From Agromyces protaetiae (lineage in GTDB: Bacteria; Actinomycetota; Actinomycetes; Actinomycetales; Microbacteriaceae), in the NCBI RefSeq assembly GCF_004135405.1, contig NZ_CP035491.1, positions 3,619,092-3,683,091 on the forward strand: a stretch of 64,000 nucleotides of DNA, read 5' to 3'. Below the pieces are notes generated by a model, which made no database searches, had not been told where the DNA came from, and saw only the letters and a list, made by a program, of their open reading frames with translations. Positions 1 to 9,653 of the stretch are shown here, piece after piece; the first letter of the stretch is position 1; every line of letters begins with the position of its first letter. The translations under genes and the position numbers were made by a program.

Positions 1-189
1 CGTGACGCCCGTCGTCACGAAGGCGAGCGCGACGCCCGCGAGGATCTCAGGCCGGGTGACCCGCGATGCGGCGAGGAGCTGAAGGGTGAACACGACGACC
101 ACGAGGACGACGCCGAACAACAGTTGCGAGAGCACGACCGAGCGGTCGAACGTGGCGCTCCGCCCCTGCGGTTCCCCCGAACCCGGCAT
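1..189 (-). CDS. N-terminal part of a membrane protein, cut by the left edge
   Basis: An open frame starts at an ATG (complement of 187-189) and runs off the left edge, giving 63 codons. After a polar leader of about 18 residues come a strongly hydrophobic stretch (about residues 19-42, rich in V, L and F) and the start of a second one (from about residue 50). That fits a multi-pass membrane protein, for example the sensing part of a histidine kinase, but no catalytic region lies in the window, so the function is unknown. It follows asd in the same direction and is separated from it by a strong hairpin. Confidence 0.6.
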   Translation of the reverse strand, partial: MPGSGEPQGRSATFDRSVVLSQLLFGVVLVVVVFTLQLLAASRVTRPEILAGVALAFVTTGVT

Positions 190-224
190 GTTCAGAGCCT
201 ACTGGCCGGGTGCGCCCGGGACGG

Positions 225-258
225 CGAACGGCCGGCCCCCAAAGGGACCGGCCGTTCG
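225..258 (-). terminator. Hairpin terminator after asd
   Basis: Perfect 11-bp arms CGAACGGCCGG and CCGGCCGTTCG (225-235 / 248-258) are separated by a C-run/G-run loop that can extend the stem. It lies between the asd stop and the next gene on the minus strand. There is no T-tract, as is common in high-G+C actinobacteria. Confidence 0.6.
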
Positions 259-260
259 TT

Positions 261-305
261 CGCGCTTTCGCGCTTTCGCGCTTTCGCGCTTTCGCGCTTT
301 CGCGC
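261..305. repeat. Tandem octamer repeat CGCGCTTT
   Basis: Five perfect head-to-tail copies of the 8-bp unit CGCGCTTT followed by CGCGC, ending 11 bp before the asd stop codon on the 3' side of that gene. Perfect identity of units suggests recent slippage. Confidence 0.9.
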
Positions 306-315
306 AGAGGATGTC

Positions 316-1407
<1,092 letters not shown>

Positions 1408-1460
1408 TCAAGCTCATGCTGCTCATGTGCTGCTCGCGCCCAGCCACCCCACCCAATCCG

Positions 1461-1509
1461 GCCCCAGCCCAGCCCCCCAGCCCGCCCCCAGCCCCCCGCC
1501 CCCAGCCCA
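1461..1509 (-). promoter_or_regulatory. G-run-rich leader upstream of asd (possible G-quadruplex)
   Basis: On the minus strand this stretch is almost all G with C, T or CT between runs: at least six runs of three or more G. It would lie in an asd leader transcript about 90-140 nt before the start codon. G-quadruplex formation is inferred from sequence alone. Confidence 0.4.
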
Positions 1510-1513
1510 ATCA

Positions 1514-1589
1514 GTTTGTCGGACATCTGCGGCAATGTCGGACACGTTGGGGCGAATACGTCCGACAAACAGCCGTTTGTCCGACAAAC
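1514..1589. promoter_or_regulatory. Nested inverted repeats GTTTGTCGGAC / GTCCGACAAAC between lysC and asd
   Basis: GTTTGTCGGAC at 1514-1524 is matched exactly by its reverse complement at 1560-1570 and again at 1579-1589. A shorter TGTCGGAC at 1536-1543 pairs with 1560-1567. The outer and inner pairs nest, so one long two-part stem, or alternative stems, could form. This could be a multi-site operator or an RNA switch in front of asd. The role is not known. Confidence 0.55.
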
Positions 1590-1613
1590 CACGGATGAGG
1601 GTCGGCCATTCCC

Positions 1614-1635
1614 GGATGCCTCGGACGAGACATCC
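1614..1635 (-). terminator. Hairpin from an inverted pair of the GGATGYCTC word, 3' of lysC
   Basis: GGATGCCTC (1614-1622) and GAGACATCC (1627-1635) face each other across 4 nt, 7 bp beyond the lysC stop. In minus-strand RNA the one imperfect position is a U-G wobble, so the stem is 9 bp. Confidence 0.5.
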
Positions 1636-1642
1636 TGACTGC

Positions 1643-2161
1643 TCAGCGACCCGTGCCCGCGTGGACGACCGCGTCTTCTTCGGCGTCGAGGTCGAACGCC
1701 GTGTGCACGGCGCGCGCCGCCGCGTGGACGCTGTCGGCGCGCGTCACGACCGAGATGCGGATCTCGCTCGTCGAGATCATCTCGATGTTGATGCCGGCCT
1801 CGAAGAGCGCCTCGAAGAGCCGCGCCGAGACGCCCGTCGCCGAGCGCATGGCCGCACCGACGAGCGAGAGCTTGCCGATCTGGTCGTCGTACTGCAGCGA
1901 CTCGAACCCGACGAGCGTCTGCACGCTGTTGAGGGCCTGCAGGGCCTTCTCGCCGTCGGTCTTCGGCAGCGTGAACGAGATGTCGGTGAGGCCCGTCGTC
2001 GCGGCCGACACGTTCTGCACGATCATGTCGACGTTCGCGTTCGACTGCGCGACGGTCTTGAAGATGGCGGCGGCTGCGCCGGGCTTGTCGGGCACGCCCA
2101 CGACGGTGATCTTCGCTTCGCTCAGATCGACCGCGACACCGGCGATGACGGAATCTTCCAC
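1643..2161 (-). CDS. Internal translation start for aspartokinase beta subunit
   Basis: Inside lysC and in the same frame, GTG (complement of 2159-2161) is preceded at 5 nt by GAAGGAG, a strong ribosome-binding site. It would give a 172-residue polypeptide made only of the ACT regulatory domains ([12 protein letters not shown]...). Actinobacterial aspartokinases such as that of Corynebacterium are known alpha2beta2 enzymes made from such nested genes. The site is seen in the sequence; expression is inferred. Confidence 0.75.
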   Translation of the reverse strand: MEDSVIAGVAVDLSEAKITVVGVPDKPGAAAAIFKTVAQSNANVDMIVQNVSAATTGLTDISFTLPKTDGEKALQALNSVQTLVGFESLQYDDQIGKLSLVGAAMRSATGVSARLFEALFEAGINIEMISTSEIRISVVTRADSVHAAARAVHTAFDLDAEEDAVVHAGTGR

Positions 2162-2917
2162 AGCTGCTCCTTCGGGAAGCCGCGAGGGGTCGTAGACGAT
2201 CGTCCCCTCGTTGTTGTTGAACGACGAACGCACGTGGAGCGTGACGCCGTGGCGGCGCGCGTACTCGACGGCACGGATGTGCAGCACCTTGGCGCCCGAG
2301 GCCGCGAGTTCGAGCATCTCTTCGCTCGTGACCTTGTCGAGCTTGCGCGCCTTCTTGACGACGCGCGGGTCGGACGTGAACACGCCGTCGACGTCGGTGT
2401 AGATCTCGCACACGTCGGCGTCGAGCGCCGCGGCGAGCGCGACCGCCGTCGTGTCGCTGCCGCCGCGGCCGAGCGTCGTGATGTCGCGCGACTCGCGGCT
2501 GAAGCCCTGGAAGCCCGCGACGATGACGATCGCGCCCTCGTCGAGCGCTTCGCGGAGGCGCACCGGAGTGACGTCGACGATGCGTGCGGCGCCGTGCGTG
2601 GCATCCGTGATCATGCCGGCCTGGCTGCCCGTGAAGCTGCGCGCCTCGTGCCCCATGCCCTTGATCGCCATCGCGAGGAGCGCCATCGAGATGCGCTCAC
2701 CGGCCGACAACAGCATGTCGAGCTCGCGCGGCGCCTGGATGGGCGTGACCTCGTTCGCGAGGTCCATGAGCTCGTCGGTCGTGTCGCCCATCGCCGACAC
2801 CGCGACGACGACGTCGTTGCCCGCCTTGCGGGTCTCGACGATGCGCTTGGCGACACGCTTGATGCTCTCGGCGTCGGCGACGGACGAACCGCCGAATTTC
2901 TGCACGATCAAGCTCAC
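1643..2917 (-). CDS. lysC: Aspartokinase (alpha subunit)
   Basis: Phosphorylates aspartate, the committed step of the aspartate family. The 424-residue product has the kinase signature KFGGSSV at residues 7-13 and two C-terminal ACT domains (about 265-424) that normally bind lysine/threonine for feedback control; conserved stretches include VPDKPG and [10 protein letters not shown]. The frame stays open far upstream, but only the GTG at complement 2915-2917 gives the family N-terminus (VSLIVQKF), with GGAG just upstream. An internal start for a beta subunit is listed separately. A promoter should lie in 2918-3046, shared with the divergent membrane-protein gene. Confidence 0.96.
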   Translation of the reverse strand: MSLIVQKFGGSSVADAESIKRVAKRIVETRKAGNDVVVAVSAMGDTTDELMDLANEVTPIQAPRELDMLLSAGERISMALLAMAIKGMGHEARSFTGSQAGMITDATHGAARIVDVTPVRLREALDEGAIVIVAGFQGFSRESRDITTLGRGGSDTTAVALAAALDADVCEIYTDVDGVFTSDPRVVKKARKLDKVTSEEMLELAASGAKVLHIRAVEYARRHGVTLHVRSSFNNNEGTIVYDPSRLPEGAAVEDSVIAGVAVDLSEAKITVVGVPDKPGAAAAIFKTVAQSNANVDMIVQNVSAATTGLTDISFTLPKTDGEKALQALNSVQTLVGFESLQYDDQIGKLSLVGAAMRSATGVSARLFEALFEAGINIEMISTSEIRISVVTRADSVHAAARAVHTAFDLDAEEDAVVHAGTGR

Positions 2918-3046
2918 GTGGTCTCCACAGGATGGGGTGGGGTTGGGAGATTTCATCATACGGCGGCCGGAATGCGCGCTCTGCCATGTGACGGACGGGC
3001 GTCGGATGCCTCGTGCTGCGGCGCTTCGCGCCGGTAGCATGCGGCC

Positions 3047-3568
3047 ATGGACGGGCTGCTCGAGGGATGGTCGGAGTTCAACGTCGCGATGGCGGGCGCG
3101 ACGGCCGCGCTCGCGGGCCTGCTGATCGTCGCGATGTCGGTCAACATCCAGACGATCACGTCGAGCAAGTCGCTGCCCGCCCGGGTCGCCTCGACGCTCG
3201 CGACCCTCGTTGCGGCGATCGCCGCGACGGCGTTCGGCCTCGTCCCGGACCAGCCCATCCGGGTCTACGGGCTCGTCGTGCTCGTCGTCGCACTCGCTGC
3301 GGCAGGCTTCGAGGGGCACGCGATCCGCACGATCCTCGCCGATCGCGAACGGTCGGTGACCGCGCGCGAGCGCGTCTCGAAGATCGTCGCGGGCGCGGCG
3401 CCCGTCGTCGTCTACCTCGCGGGGGCGATCGCGGTGCTCGTGGGCGGGGGTGGGCCCGATGCCGCGACCGCGTCGGCCGGCCTGTGGCTCATCGGTCTCG
3501 GCGCGATCGTCGCGATCGCCTCCGCGATCGTGCACGCGTGGATCGTGCTCGTCGAAGTGCTGCGCTGA
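3047..3568 (+). CDS. Small integral membrane protein of unknown function
   Basis: 173 residues with about five hydrophobic segments (roughly residues 13-33, 47-63, 72-92, 114-133 and 145-168) and a charged cytosolic-type loop ([17 protein letters not shown]) near 101-113. I do not recognise a family. It is transcribed away from lysC. The next + strand gene is separated from it by a 79-bp repeat and an inverted pair, so it is probably expressed alone. Confidence 0.8.
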   Translation: MDGLLEGWSEFNVAMAGATAALAGLLIVAMSVNIQTITSSKSLPARVASTLATLVAAIAATAFGLVPDQPIRVYGLVVLVVALAAAGFEGHAIRTILADRERSVTARERVSKIVAGAAPVVVYLAGAIAVLVGGGGPDAATASAGLWLIGLGAIVAIASAIVHAWIVLVEVLR

Positions 3569-3591
3569 TCCCCTCGCCTCTTCCCCCTCGC

Positions 3592-3670
3592 GCAATTCAG
3601 GACGAACCGCCGCCGAGGCGGCGTGTCGCGGCGCGACACGCCGCATCCGGTCGGCTTCTTCCTGAATTGC
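3592..3670. repeat. 79-bp inverted-repeat element, copy 1
   Basis: Bounded by GCAATTCAGGA (3592-3602) and its exact reverse complement TCCTGAATTGC (3660-3670). The centre is a perfect 12-bp hairpin, GCGGCGTGTCGC / GCGACACGCCGC. Same length, ends and core pattern as elements at 29475, 37214 and 38402. It starts 23 bp after the preceding stop codon. Confidence 0.9.
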
Positions 3671-3708
3671 TGCAGTCACCGGGTTGCGCGCGCAAAACGT
3701 CGCCGAGC

Positions 3709-3755
3709 GGATGTCTCCGGGCTCGCGCCCGGGCCCCGCCGCTCCCGAGACATCC
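3709..3755. repeat. Inverted pair of the GGATGYCTC word
   Basis: GGATGTCTC at 3709-3717 and its exact complement GAGACATCC at 3747-3755 flank a G+C-rich spacer that can add GGG/CCC pairs. It sits between the membrane-protein gene and the SnoaL-like gene and may act as a weak terminator. Confidence 0.6.
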
Positions 3756-3801
3756 TCGCGCTTCGCTTGACGCCGCGGCGCGCGCCCGATGGAATGGCGG
3801 C

Positions 3802-4164
3802 ATGCCGAGCGCAGCAGCCGAATGGGTCGCCGGATACGTGCAGGCGTGGCAGACGAACGACCCCGCCGACATCGGGGCGCTCTTCACCGACGACGCCGTC
3901 TACCTCACAGCCCCCGACGCGACCCCTCGACGCGGGCGCGATGCGATCGTCGCCGGATGGCTCGAAGACCTCGACGAGCCGGGGACGTGGGCGTTCGACT
4001 GGCGTCTCCTGCACGAGGCACCGGGCATCGCGTTCATCCAAGGACGCACCGTGTACCCGGCGCGCGGCAACGACTACGTGAACCTGTGGGTGCTGCGCCT
4101 GGCCGACGACGGCCGCGCGACCGAGTTCACCGAGTGGTACATGCCGCGGCCGCACAAGGGCTGA
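3802..4164 (+). CDS. SnoaL/NTF2-like domain protein
   Basis: A 120-residue single-domain protein of the alpha+beta-cone fold. The N-terminal helix contains [13 protein letters not shown], followed by the family-typical [13 protein letters not shown] and the closing strand TEFTEWYMP. Such proteins are small isomerases, hydrolases or ligand binders; nothing here fixes a substrate. ATG at 3802 is the only start that fits the domain. It converges with recR, ending 12 bp from its 3' end. Confidence 0.8.
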   Translation: MPSAAAEWVAGYVQAWQTNDPADIGALFTDDAVYLTAPDATPRRGRDAIVAGWLEDLDEPGTWAFDWRLLHEAPGIAFIQGRTVYPARGNDYVNLWVLRLADDGRATEFTEWYMPRPHKG

Positions 4165-4176
4165 CGAGGAGCCTGC

Positions 4177-4773
4177 TCAGCCGACGACGCGACGCCCTTC
4201 GAACGCGCGGCCGAGGGTGACCTCGTCGGCGTACTCGAGGTCGCCGCCCACGGGAAGCCCCGACGCGAGGCGCGTGACCTTGATCTCGAGCGTCGTGAGC
4301 AGGCGGCTGAGGTAGGTGGCCGTCGCCTCGCCCTCGAGGTTCGGGTCGGTCGCGATGATGACCTCCTGCACGCTGCCGTCGGCGAGGCGCTGCATGAGCT
4401 GGCGGATGCGGAGCTCGTCGGGGCCGACGCCGTCGATGGGGCTGATCGCCCCGCCGAGCACGTGGTACAGCCCGCGGAACTCGCGCGTGCGCTCGATCGC
4501 GACGACGTCTTTGGCCTCTTCGACGACGCAGATGAGCGCCGGGTCGCGGCGCGGGTCGCGGCAGATCGAGCACGTCGCCTCTTCGGAGACGTTGCCGCAG
4601 ATCTCGCAGAACCGCACCTTGTCGCGGATCGTGAGGAGGATCTCGGCGAGCCGCGTCACGTCGAAGTGCTCGGTCTGCACGATGTGGAACGCGATGCGCT
4701 GCGCCGACTTCGGCCCGATGCCCGGGAGCCGGCCCAACTCGTCGATGAGGTCTTGGACGATGCCTTCGTACAC
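4177..4773 (-). CDS. recR: Recombination mediator protein RecR
   Basis: Works with RecO (and RecF) to load RecA on gapped DNA. The 198 residues match family length: a helix-hairpin-helix around residues 13-30 ([16 protein letters not shown]), a zinc finger with Cys56, Cys59, Cys68 and Cys71, and a Toprim domain from about residue 80 (VVEEAKDV and later [10 protein letters not shown]). The GTG start (complement 4771-4773) lies 2 nt after the dnaX stop, so the two are co-transcribed and probably coupled, the usual dnaX-recR order. Confidence 0.96.
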   Translation of the reverse strand: MYEGIVQDLIDELGRLPGIGPKSAQRIAFHIVQTEHFDVTRLAEILLTIRDKVRFCEICGNVSEEATCSICRDPRRDPALICVVEEAKDVVAIERTREFRGLYHVLGGAISPIDGVGPDELRIRQLMQRLADGSVQEVIIATDPNLEGEATATYLSRLLTTLEIKVTRLASGLPVGGDLEYADEVTLGRAFEGRRVVG

Positions 4774-4775
4774 GC

Positions 4776-7109
4776 TCAGCCACGCTCCCCGTCGACGTCG
4801 ACCTCTTCGAGGAAGGTCGCACCGAGCACCTCGCGCACGACGGCTTCGCCGTAGCGCTGGATGCCGTCGGCGGGCGCCGCAGGCGCGTTCGGGCGGCGCG
4901 GTTCGGCGCGCTTCGGCGCCTGGCGCGCGGGCGCGGTCGGCGCGGCCTTCGCGGCGGATGCCTCGGGCGCGGCCTGTGCCGGACGCGGCGCCTGTCGGGG
5001 TGGCGCCTTCGGCGTGTCGCCCGGGTCGCGGTCGTAGTCGGGATCGAACGGCGGCTCGTCGTCGAAGGGCGGCGCGTCGTCGTCGCTCGGCGGGGGCACG
5101 TCGGCGGGCGCACGGCTCGGCGACGGGCGCTCGGCGAGCGCGGTCGAGGTGCGCGAAGGCGACGCGGATGCCTCGGGGCCGGTCACCGCGGCCGGGTCGG
5201 CCGGGATCGAGACCGTCGCCCATGAATCGACGGGGCCGCTCGCCTGCAGCGCGGGCGCGGGCGAGGGCGCGGGCGAGGACGCCGACGCGGACGGGGACGA
5301 CTGCTTCGGCGACGCCGTGGACGATGAGGCCGGGGCGGGCGGTGCCTGCCGTTGCACCGGAGGCGCGGCCCGCGCGGTCTGCCCCGGCGCGGGCGCAGGC
5401 GCCGGAGGCGCGGTCGGGCCGCCTTGCGGGGCTGCAGGAGCCGACGACTGGTCGCGACCGCCGCCCGCGCCGATCACGCGAGGCAGGAACTTGACCTGCA
5501 CGCCGAGCACGTCGGCGATCGCGGTGCGGAGGAACTCGGCCGGGTTCTGCCCGGGGGCGCCGCTGCGGAGGTCGTCGACGTCGTTCTGGCTCGGGAACCC
5601 GAGGACGAGCACGTCTCCGTCGCGGTACTCGATGACCTGCGCAGTGAGCGCCGCCATCCACGCGGTGCGCTTGGTGCGCTCGAGCACCCCGAGGATCTCG
5701 GGCCACGCGTCGCGTACGAGCTGGAGCGTCACGGGGCCGACCCGCACGGGCTTCGCCGCAGCCGCAGGCTCGGCCTCGGCAGCACGCTCGGGCTTCACCG
5801 CCTCGGCGGGAGCCGCGGGAGCGGGAGGAGCCGCAGGCTCGGAGGGAGCCGCAGTCGGCGCCTGTTGCGCAGCGCGTGCGGCCGGGGCATCCGCCCGCTC
5901 GTCACGCGACGCGACCGGCGCACTCGACGCACCGGCAGCCCCCTCGACGCCCACCCGTCGCTCGAGCCGCTCGACGCGCGCGAGCGCGCCGCGCTCGGTG
6001 TCGTCGGAGGCGGGCACGAGCACGCGCGCGAGCATGAGCTCGAGGTGGAGGCGCGGGGAAGTCGCGCCCGTCATCTCGGTGAGGGTCTGGCTCACGAGGT
6101 CGGCAGTGCGCGAGAGCTCGGCGGCGCCGAACGCGCGCGCCTGCGACGCCATGCGGGCGAGCTCGTCGGCGGGCACGCCGCGCAGGACCGCCGCGGCGGC
6201 CTCGGGCGACGACGCCGCGACGACGATGAGGTCGCGCAGGCGCTCGAGCAGGTCTTCGACGAATCGCCTCGGGTCTTGCCCGGTCTGCACGACCCGGTCG
6301 GCCGCCGCGAACGCGCCCGCCGCATCGTGCGCGCCGATCGCGTCGACGACCTCGTCGAGCAGGGCGCCGTGCGTGTAGCCGAGGAGCGCGACCGCGCGCT
6401 CGTAGTCGATCGTCGACCCCTCGGAGCCCGCGATGAGCTGGTCGAGGAGGGAGAGCGTGTCGCGCGGCGACCCGCCGCCCGCCCGCACGACGAGGGCGAG
6501 CACGCCCGGCTCGACGCCGATGCCCTCTTCGTCGCACAGCTTCTGCACGTACTCGAGCATGGGAGCCGGCGGCACGAGCCGGAACGGGTAGTGGTGCGTG
6601 CGCGAACGGATCGTGCCGAGCACTTTGTCGGGCTCGGTCGTCGCGAAGATGAACTTCACGTGCTCGGGCGGCTCTTCGACGATCTTGAGGAGCGCGTTGA
6701 ACCCGCCCGACGTGACCATGTGCGCCTCGTCGATGATGAAGATCTTGTAGCGGTCGCGTGCGGGGGCGTACACCGCGCGCTCGCGCAGGTCGCGGGCGTC
6801 GTCGACGCCGCCGTGGCTCGCGGCGTCGATCTCGACGACGTCGAGCGACCCGCCGCCGCCGCGCGAGAGCTCGACGCAGCTCGGGCACACCCCGCACGGC
6901 GAATCGGTGGGGCCCTCGGCGCAGTTGAGGCAGCGTGCGAGGATGCGCGCCGACGTCGTCTTGCCGCAGCCGCGCGGGCCGCTGAAGAGATAGGCGTGGT
7001 TCACCCGGTCGGTGCGGAGCGCCGTCATCAACGGGTCGGTGACCTGCGACTGGCCGATCATCTCGGCGAACGTCTCAGGCCGATAGCGGCGATACAGGGC
7101 GGTGACCAC
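4776..7109 (-). CDS. dnaX: DNA polymerase III subunit gamma/tau
   Basis: AAA+ clamp-loader subunit of the replicative polymerase. Of 777 residues, about 1-370 are the conserved ATPase: Walker A GPRGCGKT (44-51), zinc cysteines in the 60-78 region, Walker B IIDEAH, and the sensor loop [14 protein letters not shown]. Residues from about 370 on are Ala/Pro-rich linker, with one better-ordered stretch ([23 protein letters not shown]) that resembles the tau tail. Nothing obvious marks a frameshift site for a short gamma form. First gene of the dnaX-recR pair. Confidence 0.96.
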   Translation of the reverse strand: MVTALYRRYRPETFAEMIGQSQVTDPLMTALRTDRVNHAYLFSGPRGCGKTTSARILARCLNCAEGPTDSPCGVCPSCVELSRGGGGSLDVVEIDAASHGGVDDARDLRERAVYAPARDRYKIFIIDEAHMVTSGGFNALLKIVEEPPEHVKFIFATTEPDKVLGTIRSRTHHYPFRLVPPAPMLEYVQKLCDEEGIGVEPGVLALVVRAGGGSPRDTLSLLDQLIAGSEGSTIDYERAVALLGYTHGALLDEVVDAIGAHDAAGAFAAADRVVQTGQDPRRFVEDLLERLRDLIVVAASSPEAAAAVLRGVPADELARMASQARAFGAAELSRTADLVSQTLTEMTGATSPRLHLELMLARVLVPASDDTERGALARVERLERRVGVEGAAGASSAPVASRDERADAPAARAAQQAPTAAPSEPAAPPAPAAPAEAVKPERAAEAEPAAAAKPVRVGPVTLQLVRDAWPEILGVLERTKRTAWMAALTAQVIEYRDGDVLVLGFPSQNDVDDLRSGAPGQNPAEFLRTAIADVLGVQVKFLPRVIGAGGGRDQSSAPAAPQGGPTAPPAPAPAPGQTARAAPPVQRQAPPAPASSSTASPKQSSPSASASSPAPSPAPALQASGPVDSWATVSIPADPAAVTGPEASASPSRTSTALAERPSPSRAPADVPPPSDDDAPPFDDEPPFDPDYDRDPGDTPKAPPRQAPRPAQAAPEASAAKAAPTAPARQAPKRAEPRRPNAPAAPADGIQRYGEAVVREVLGATFLEEVDVDGERG

Positions 7110-7233
7110 GACCCAATGCTAGTCAGCCCCGCCGACACCCGGCCCTGCGTGCCGCTCAGGCTGTGAGGCACACTTCCGGCGTAGCATGGCGCGACGGGTG
7201 CCGCGCGATGACGCCGGCAGAAGGGAGCGCCCC

Positions 7234-7605
7234 ATGACGAGGAGTTTCACCCCAGAACGCATCGCGAAGTTCGAGCGCCTCCTGCAGGCCGAACTCACCG
7301 AGGCCTCGAGCAGACTCGCCGAGCACCGCGAGGGCATGGCCGAAGTGCGCTCCGCGCGCGCGGGCACGCAGGCCGACGACGAGCACGACCCCGAGGGCCC
7401 CACGATGACCCAGGAGTGGTCGCAGCGCACCGCCGTCCTCGCCGACGCGCAAGCCGAGCTCACCGATGTCGACCGCGCGCTCGCGCGCCTCGCCGACGGG
7501 ACCTACGGGGTCTGCGAACGCTGCGGCAAGCCGATCGCCGTCGCGCGGCTCGAAGCCCGCCCGACCGCGACGCTCTGCATCGACTGCGCCCGGCTCCAGC
7601 GCTGA
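7234..7605 (+). CDS. DksA/TraR-family zinc-finger protein
   Basis: 123 residues. A long N-terminal charged coiled coil (about 1-75) is followed by a C4 zinc finger, CERCGKPI ... LCIDC, near residues 90-117, typical of small DksA/TraR relatives that act through the RNA polymerase secondary channel. Function in actinobacteria is mostly inferred. The ATG at 7234 was chosen because AGAAGGGA lies at proper spacing; an earlier ATG in frame would add 16 arginine-rich residues without a ribosome-binding site. Divergent from dnaX. Confidence 0.85.
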   Translation: MTRSFTPERIAKFERLLQAELTEASSRLAEHREGMAEVRSARAGTQADDEHDPEGPTMTQEWSQRTAVLADAQAELTDVDRALARLADGTYGVCERCGKPIAVARLEARPTATLCIDCARLQR

Positions 7606-7659
7606 GGCGCGAGCGCTGACCCGCGCACGACCCGGCCTGCGCATGTCCCACGGCCCGGC

Positions 7660-9000
7660 TCACGCCCGGGCGGCCGCGAGCCCTGAGAACGTCCGCAACA
7701 GCAGCGGACTGGCGCCCAAGGCGGCGTAGAGCAGTCCAGCACCCGCGAGCGTCGGCACGAGTCCGAACGCCTCGACCGCGAGCCCGCCGCAGAGCGCCCC
7801 GAGCGGCATCGTCGCGGCGACCCCTGCCGTCGTCGCCCCGAAGACGCGCGCCCGCATGCCCTCGGGGACGAGTCCGTACATCGCCGTCGAGATCATGGGG
7901 TTCAGAGAACCCGCCGCCAAGCCCGAGAGCACGAGCACGGGCAACAGCACGGATGCCTCGGCGCCCGCCGCCATCGCGAGGTAGGGCGGTGCGCCCGCGA
8001 GCACGAAGCACAGGGCGAACATGACGCGCCCCGACACGCGGTGCCCGACCGCCCCGAACAGCGCCGACCCGGCCAGGGCGCCTGCGGCGAAGCATCCGAG
8101 CATGAATCCGAGGAGCGCCGGGTCGCCGAGCACGCGCGTCGCATAGACGGGCTTCAAGACCGTGACGCCCGCCGCGTCGATCGCGTTCGTCAGGGTCACG
8201 AGCGCGACGAGCGCGCGCAGGAGCGGCGTGCGCCAGACGAACCGGATGCCTGCGGCGAAGCTGCCGAGCAGTGCCGAGGGGCGCTCGCCGTCGGCCGCGC
8301 TCGCGTCGGCGCCGGCCTCGCGCGCGTCCGGCGCGACGGCCTGCGTCTCGACGGCCCGTGGCACGAACGCAGCGATCACGCCCGCCGCGACCGCGAACCC
8401 GATCGCGTCGACGACGAGCGCCGACATCGCCCCGAACGACGCGACGAGCACGCCCGCGAGGCCCGCGCCGATCATCGACGCCGTGCGCTGCACGGCCGAC
8501 TGGGCGCCCGCGGCGCGGGCGAGCGGGGTGCGCGCGAGCGCGGCGAGGTCGGGCATGAGCGAGGTCTTCGCGGTGTCGCCCGGGGTGTCGAGGAGCCCGC
8601 CGAGGAACACGAGCGCGAGGAGCGCCCCGAACGGCAGCCCGACGGTCGCGTGCAGGAGCGGGACGGCGGCGACGGCGAGCGCACTCGCGAGGTCGGCGAC
8701 GATGCTCGAGATGCGGAACCCGAACCGGTCGACGAGCACTCCGCCGAGCGCTCCCCCGATGACGAGCGGGACGGTCGCGAAGACACCCGCAGTGCCCGCC
8801 GCGAGCGGCGATCCGGTCTGCTGGAGGGCGAGGATCGGGATCGCGACCATCGCGAGCGCGTTGCCCGAGAGCGATGCGAATTGCGCCGTGAACAGGGCCA
8901 CGAGCGGCAGACGTCGGCGGGGAGCATCCGGAATCTCGCGCGTCGGGAAGGCGGCTGCGCCGCCGTCGACGGATGCCTCGGCCGCACGCCGCTCGCTCAT
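7660..9000 (-). CDS. Major facilitator superfamily transporter
   Basis: 446 residues with about twelve hydrophobic segments and a charged central loop (about residues 215-245, acidic and Ala-rich). The pattern resembles MFS drug-efflux proteins of the MFS_3/enterobactin-exporter type; the substrate is unknown. Its ATG overlaps the stop of the ArsR regulator by 4 bp (ATGA), so the two are translationally coupled and the exporter is probably under that regulator. Confidence 0.88.
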   Translation of the reverse strand: MSERRAAEASVDGGAAAFPTREIPDAPRRRLPLVALFTAQFASLSGNALAMVAIPILALQQTGSPLAAGTAGVFATVPLVIGGALGGVLVDRFGFRISSIVADLASALAVAAVPLLHATVGLPFGALLALVFLGGLLDTPGDTAKTSLMPDLAALARTPLARAAGAQSAVQRTASMIGAGLAGVLVASFGAMSALVVDAIGFAVAAGVIAAFVPRAVETQAVAPDAREAGADASAADGERPSALLGSFAAGIRFVWRTPLLRALVALVTLTNAIDAAGVTVLKPVYATRVLGDPALLGFMLGCFAAGALAGSALFGAVGHRVSGRVMFALCFVLAGAPPYLAMAAGAEASVLLPVLVLSGLAAGSLNPMISTAMYGLVPEGMRARVFGATTAGVAATMPLGALCGGLAVEAFGLVPTLAGAGLLYAALGASPLLLRTFSGLAAARA

Positions 9001-9587
9001 CGCTCGACCCTCGGGAAGGCGTGCGTGATGAGCCGCACGGTGCGCGTGCCGTCGCGGCGGTCGCGACCGCGCGCGAACCACTTGTCGCGGACGGCGGCGA
9101 GGTCCGCGGCGAGTTCGCGGAACTCGTCGAGGGTCAGGTGCGCGGCGATGTCGCTCGAATCGGATGCCTCGATCCACTCGGGTTCGAGGGTGAGCTCGGC
9201 CTCGAGCGCGTCGAGGAGCTCGCGGTGGTACGAGTCGAGCACGGCGCGACGCATGGCCTCGGACGCATCGCGCCGCTCGGGATCTCCTGCCGCGCTCTCG
9301 GCGCCGACGTGCGTGAAGTCGTGCACGGCCTGCCACCACCGCTCGCGGCGGTCGCGCGCGAGTTCAGGCACCTCGACGACGAACCCGTGCTTCGCGAGGG
9401 TCTGGAGGTGGTAGCTCACCGATCCCGCGGCTTCGCCCGAGCGTTCGGCGAGTTGCCCGACCGTCGCCGGGCCGTCGACGCGCAGCATGCCGAGCAGGCG
9501 CAGGCGCACGGGGTTCGCGAGGGCGCGCAGCGGCCCGGGGTCGCGGACGTCGATGCTCGTGGGCTCGGTGCTCGTGGGCTCGGTCAT
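8997..9587 (-). CDS. ArsR-type winged-helix regulator
   Basis: 196 residues. An N-terminal winged helix (about 20-90: ALANPVRLRLLGML ... SVSYHLQTLAKHG) is followed by a ligand or dimer region of about 100 residues. The classic metal-binding ELCVCDL motif is absent, so it is of the non-metal ArsR / HTH_20 kind. It starts the operon with the MFS gene. A near-perfect inverted repeat immediately upstream suggests autoregulation. Confidence 0.88.
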   Translation of the reverse strand: MTEPTSTEPTSIDVRDPGPLRALANPVRLRLLGMLRVDGPATVGQLAERSGEAAGSVSYHLQTLAKHGFVVEVPELARDRRERWWQAVHDFTHVGAESAAGDPERRDASEAMRRAVLDSYHRELLDALEAELTLEPEWIEASDSSDIAAHLTLDEFRELAADLAAVRDKWFARGRDRRDGTRTVRLITHAFPRVER

Positions 9588-9600
9588 GCCTCCACGATAA

Positions 9601-9636
9601 TTCTACAAGAACTGTTGTACAAGTCTTCTTGTAGAA
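9601..9636. promoter_or_regulatory. Operator of the ArsR/MFS operon
   Basis: TTCTACAAGAA (9601-9611) and its perfect complement TTCTTGTAGAA (9626-9636), with the self-complementary TTGTACAA between them at 9615-9622: three TACAAG-like half-site clusters. The site lies 14 bp upstream of the regulator start and is strikingly A+T-rich for this genome. Confidence 0.75.
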
Positions 9637-9653
9637 CTTCGGAGGTCTCCCGC

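Noticed and set aside
261..305. A CRISPR-like repeat
   Set aside because: The units are 8 bp and directly adjacent with no spacers; no cas genes are present.
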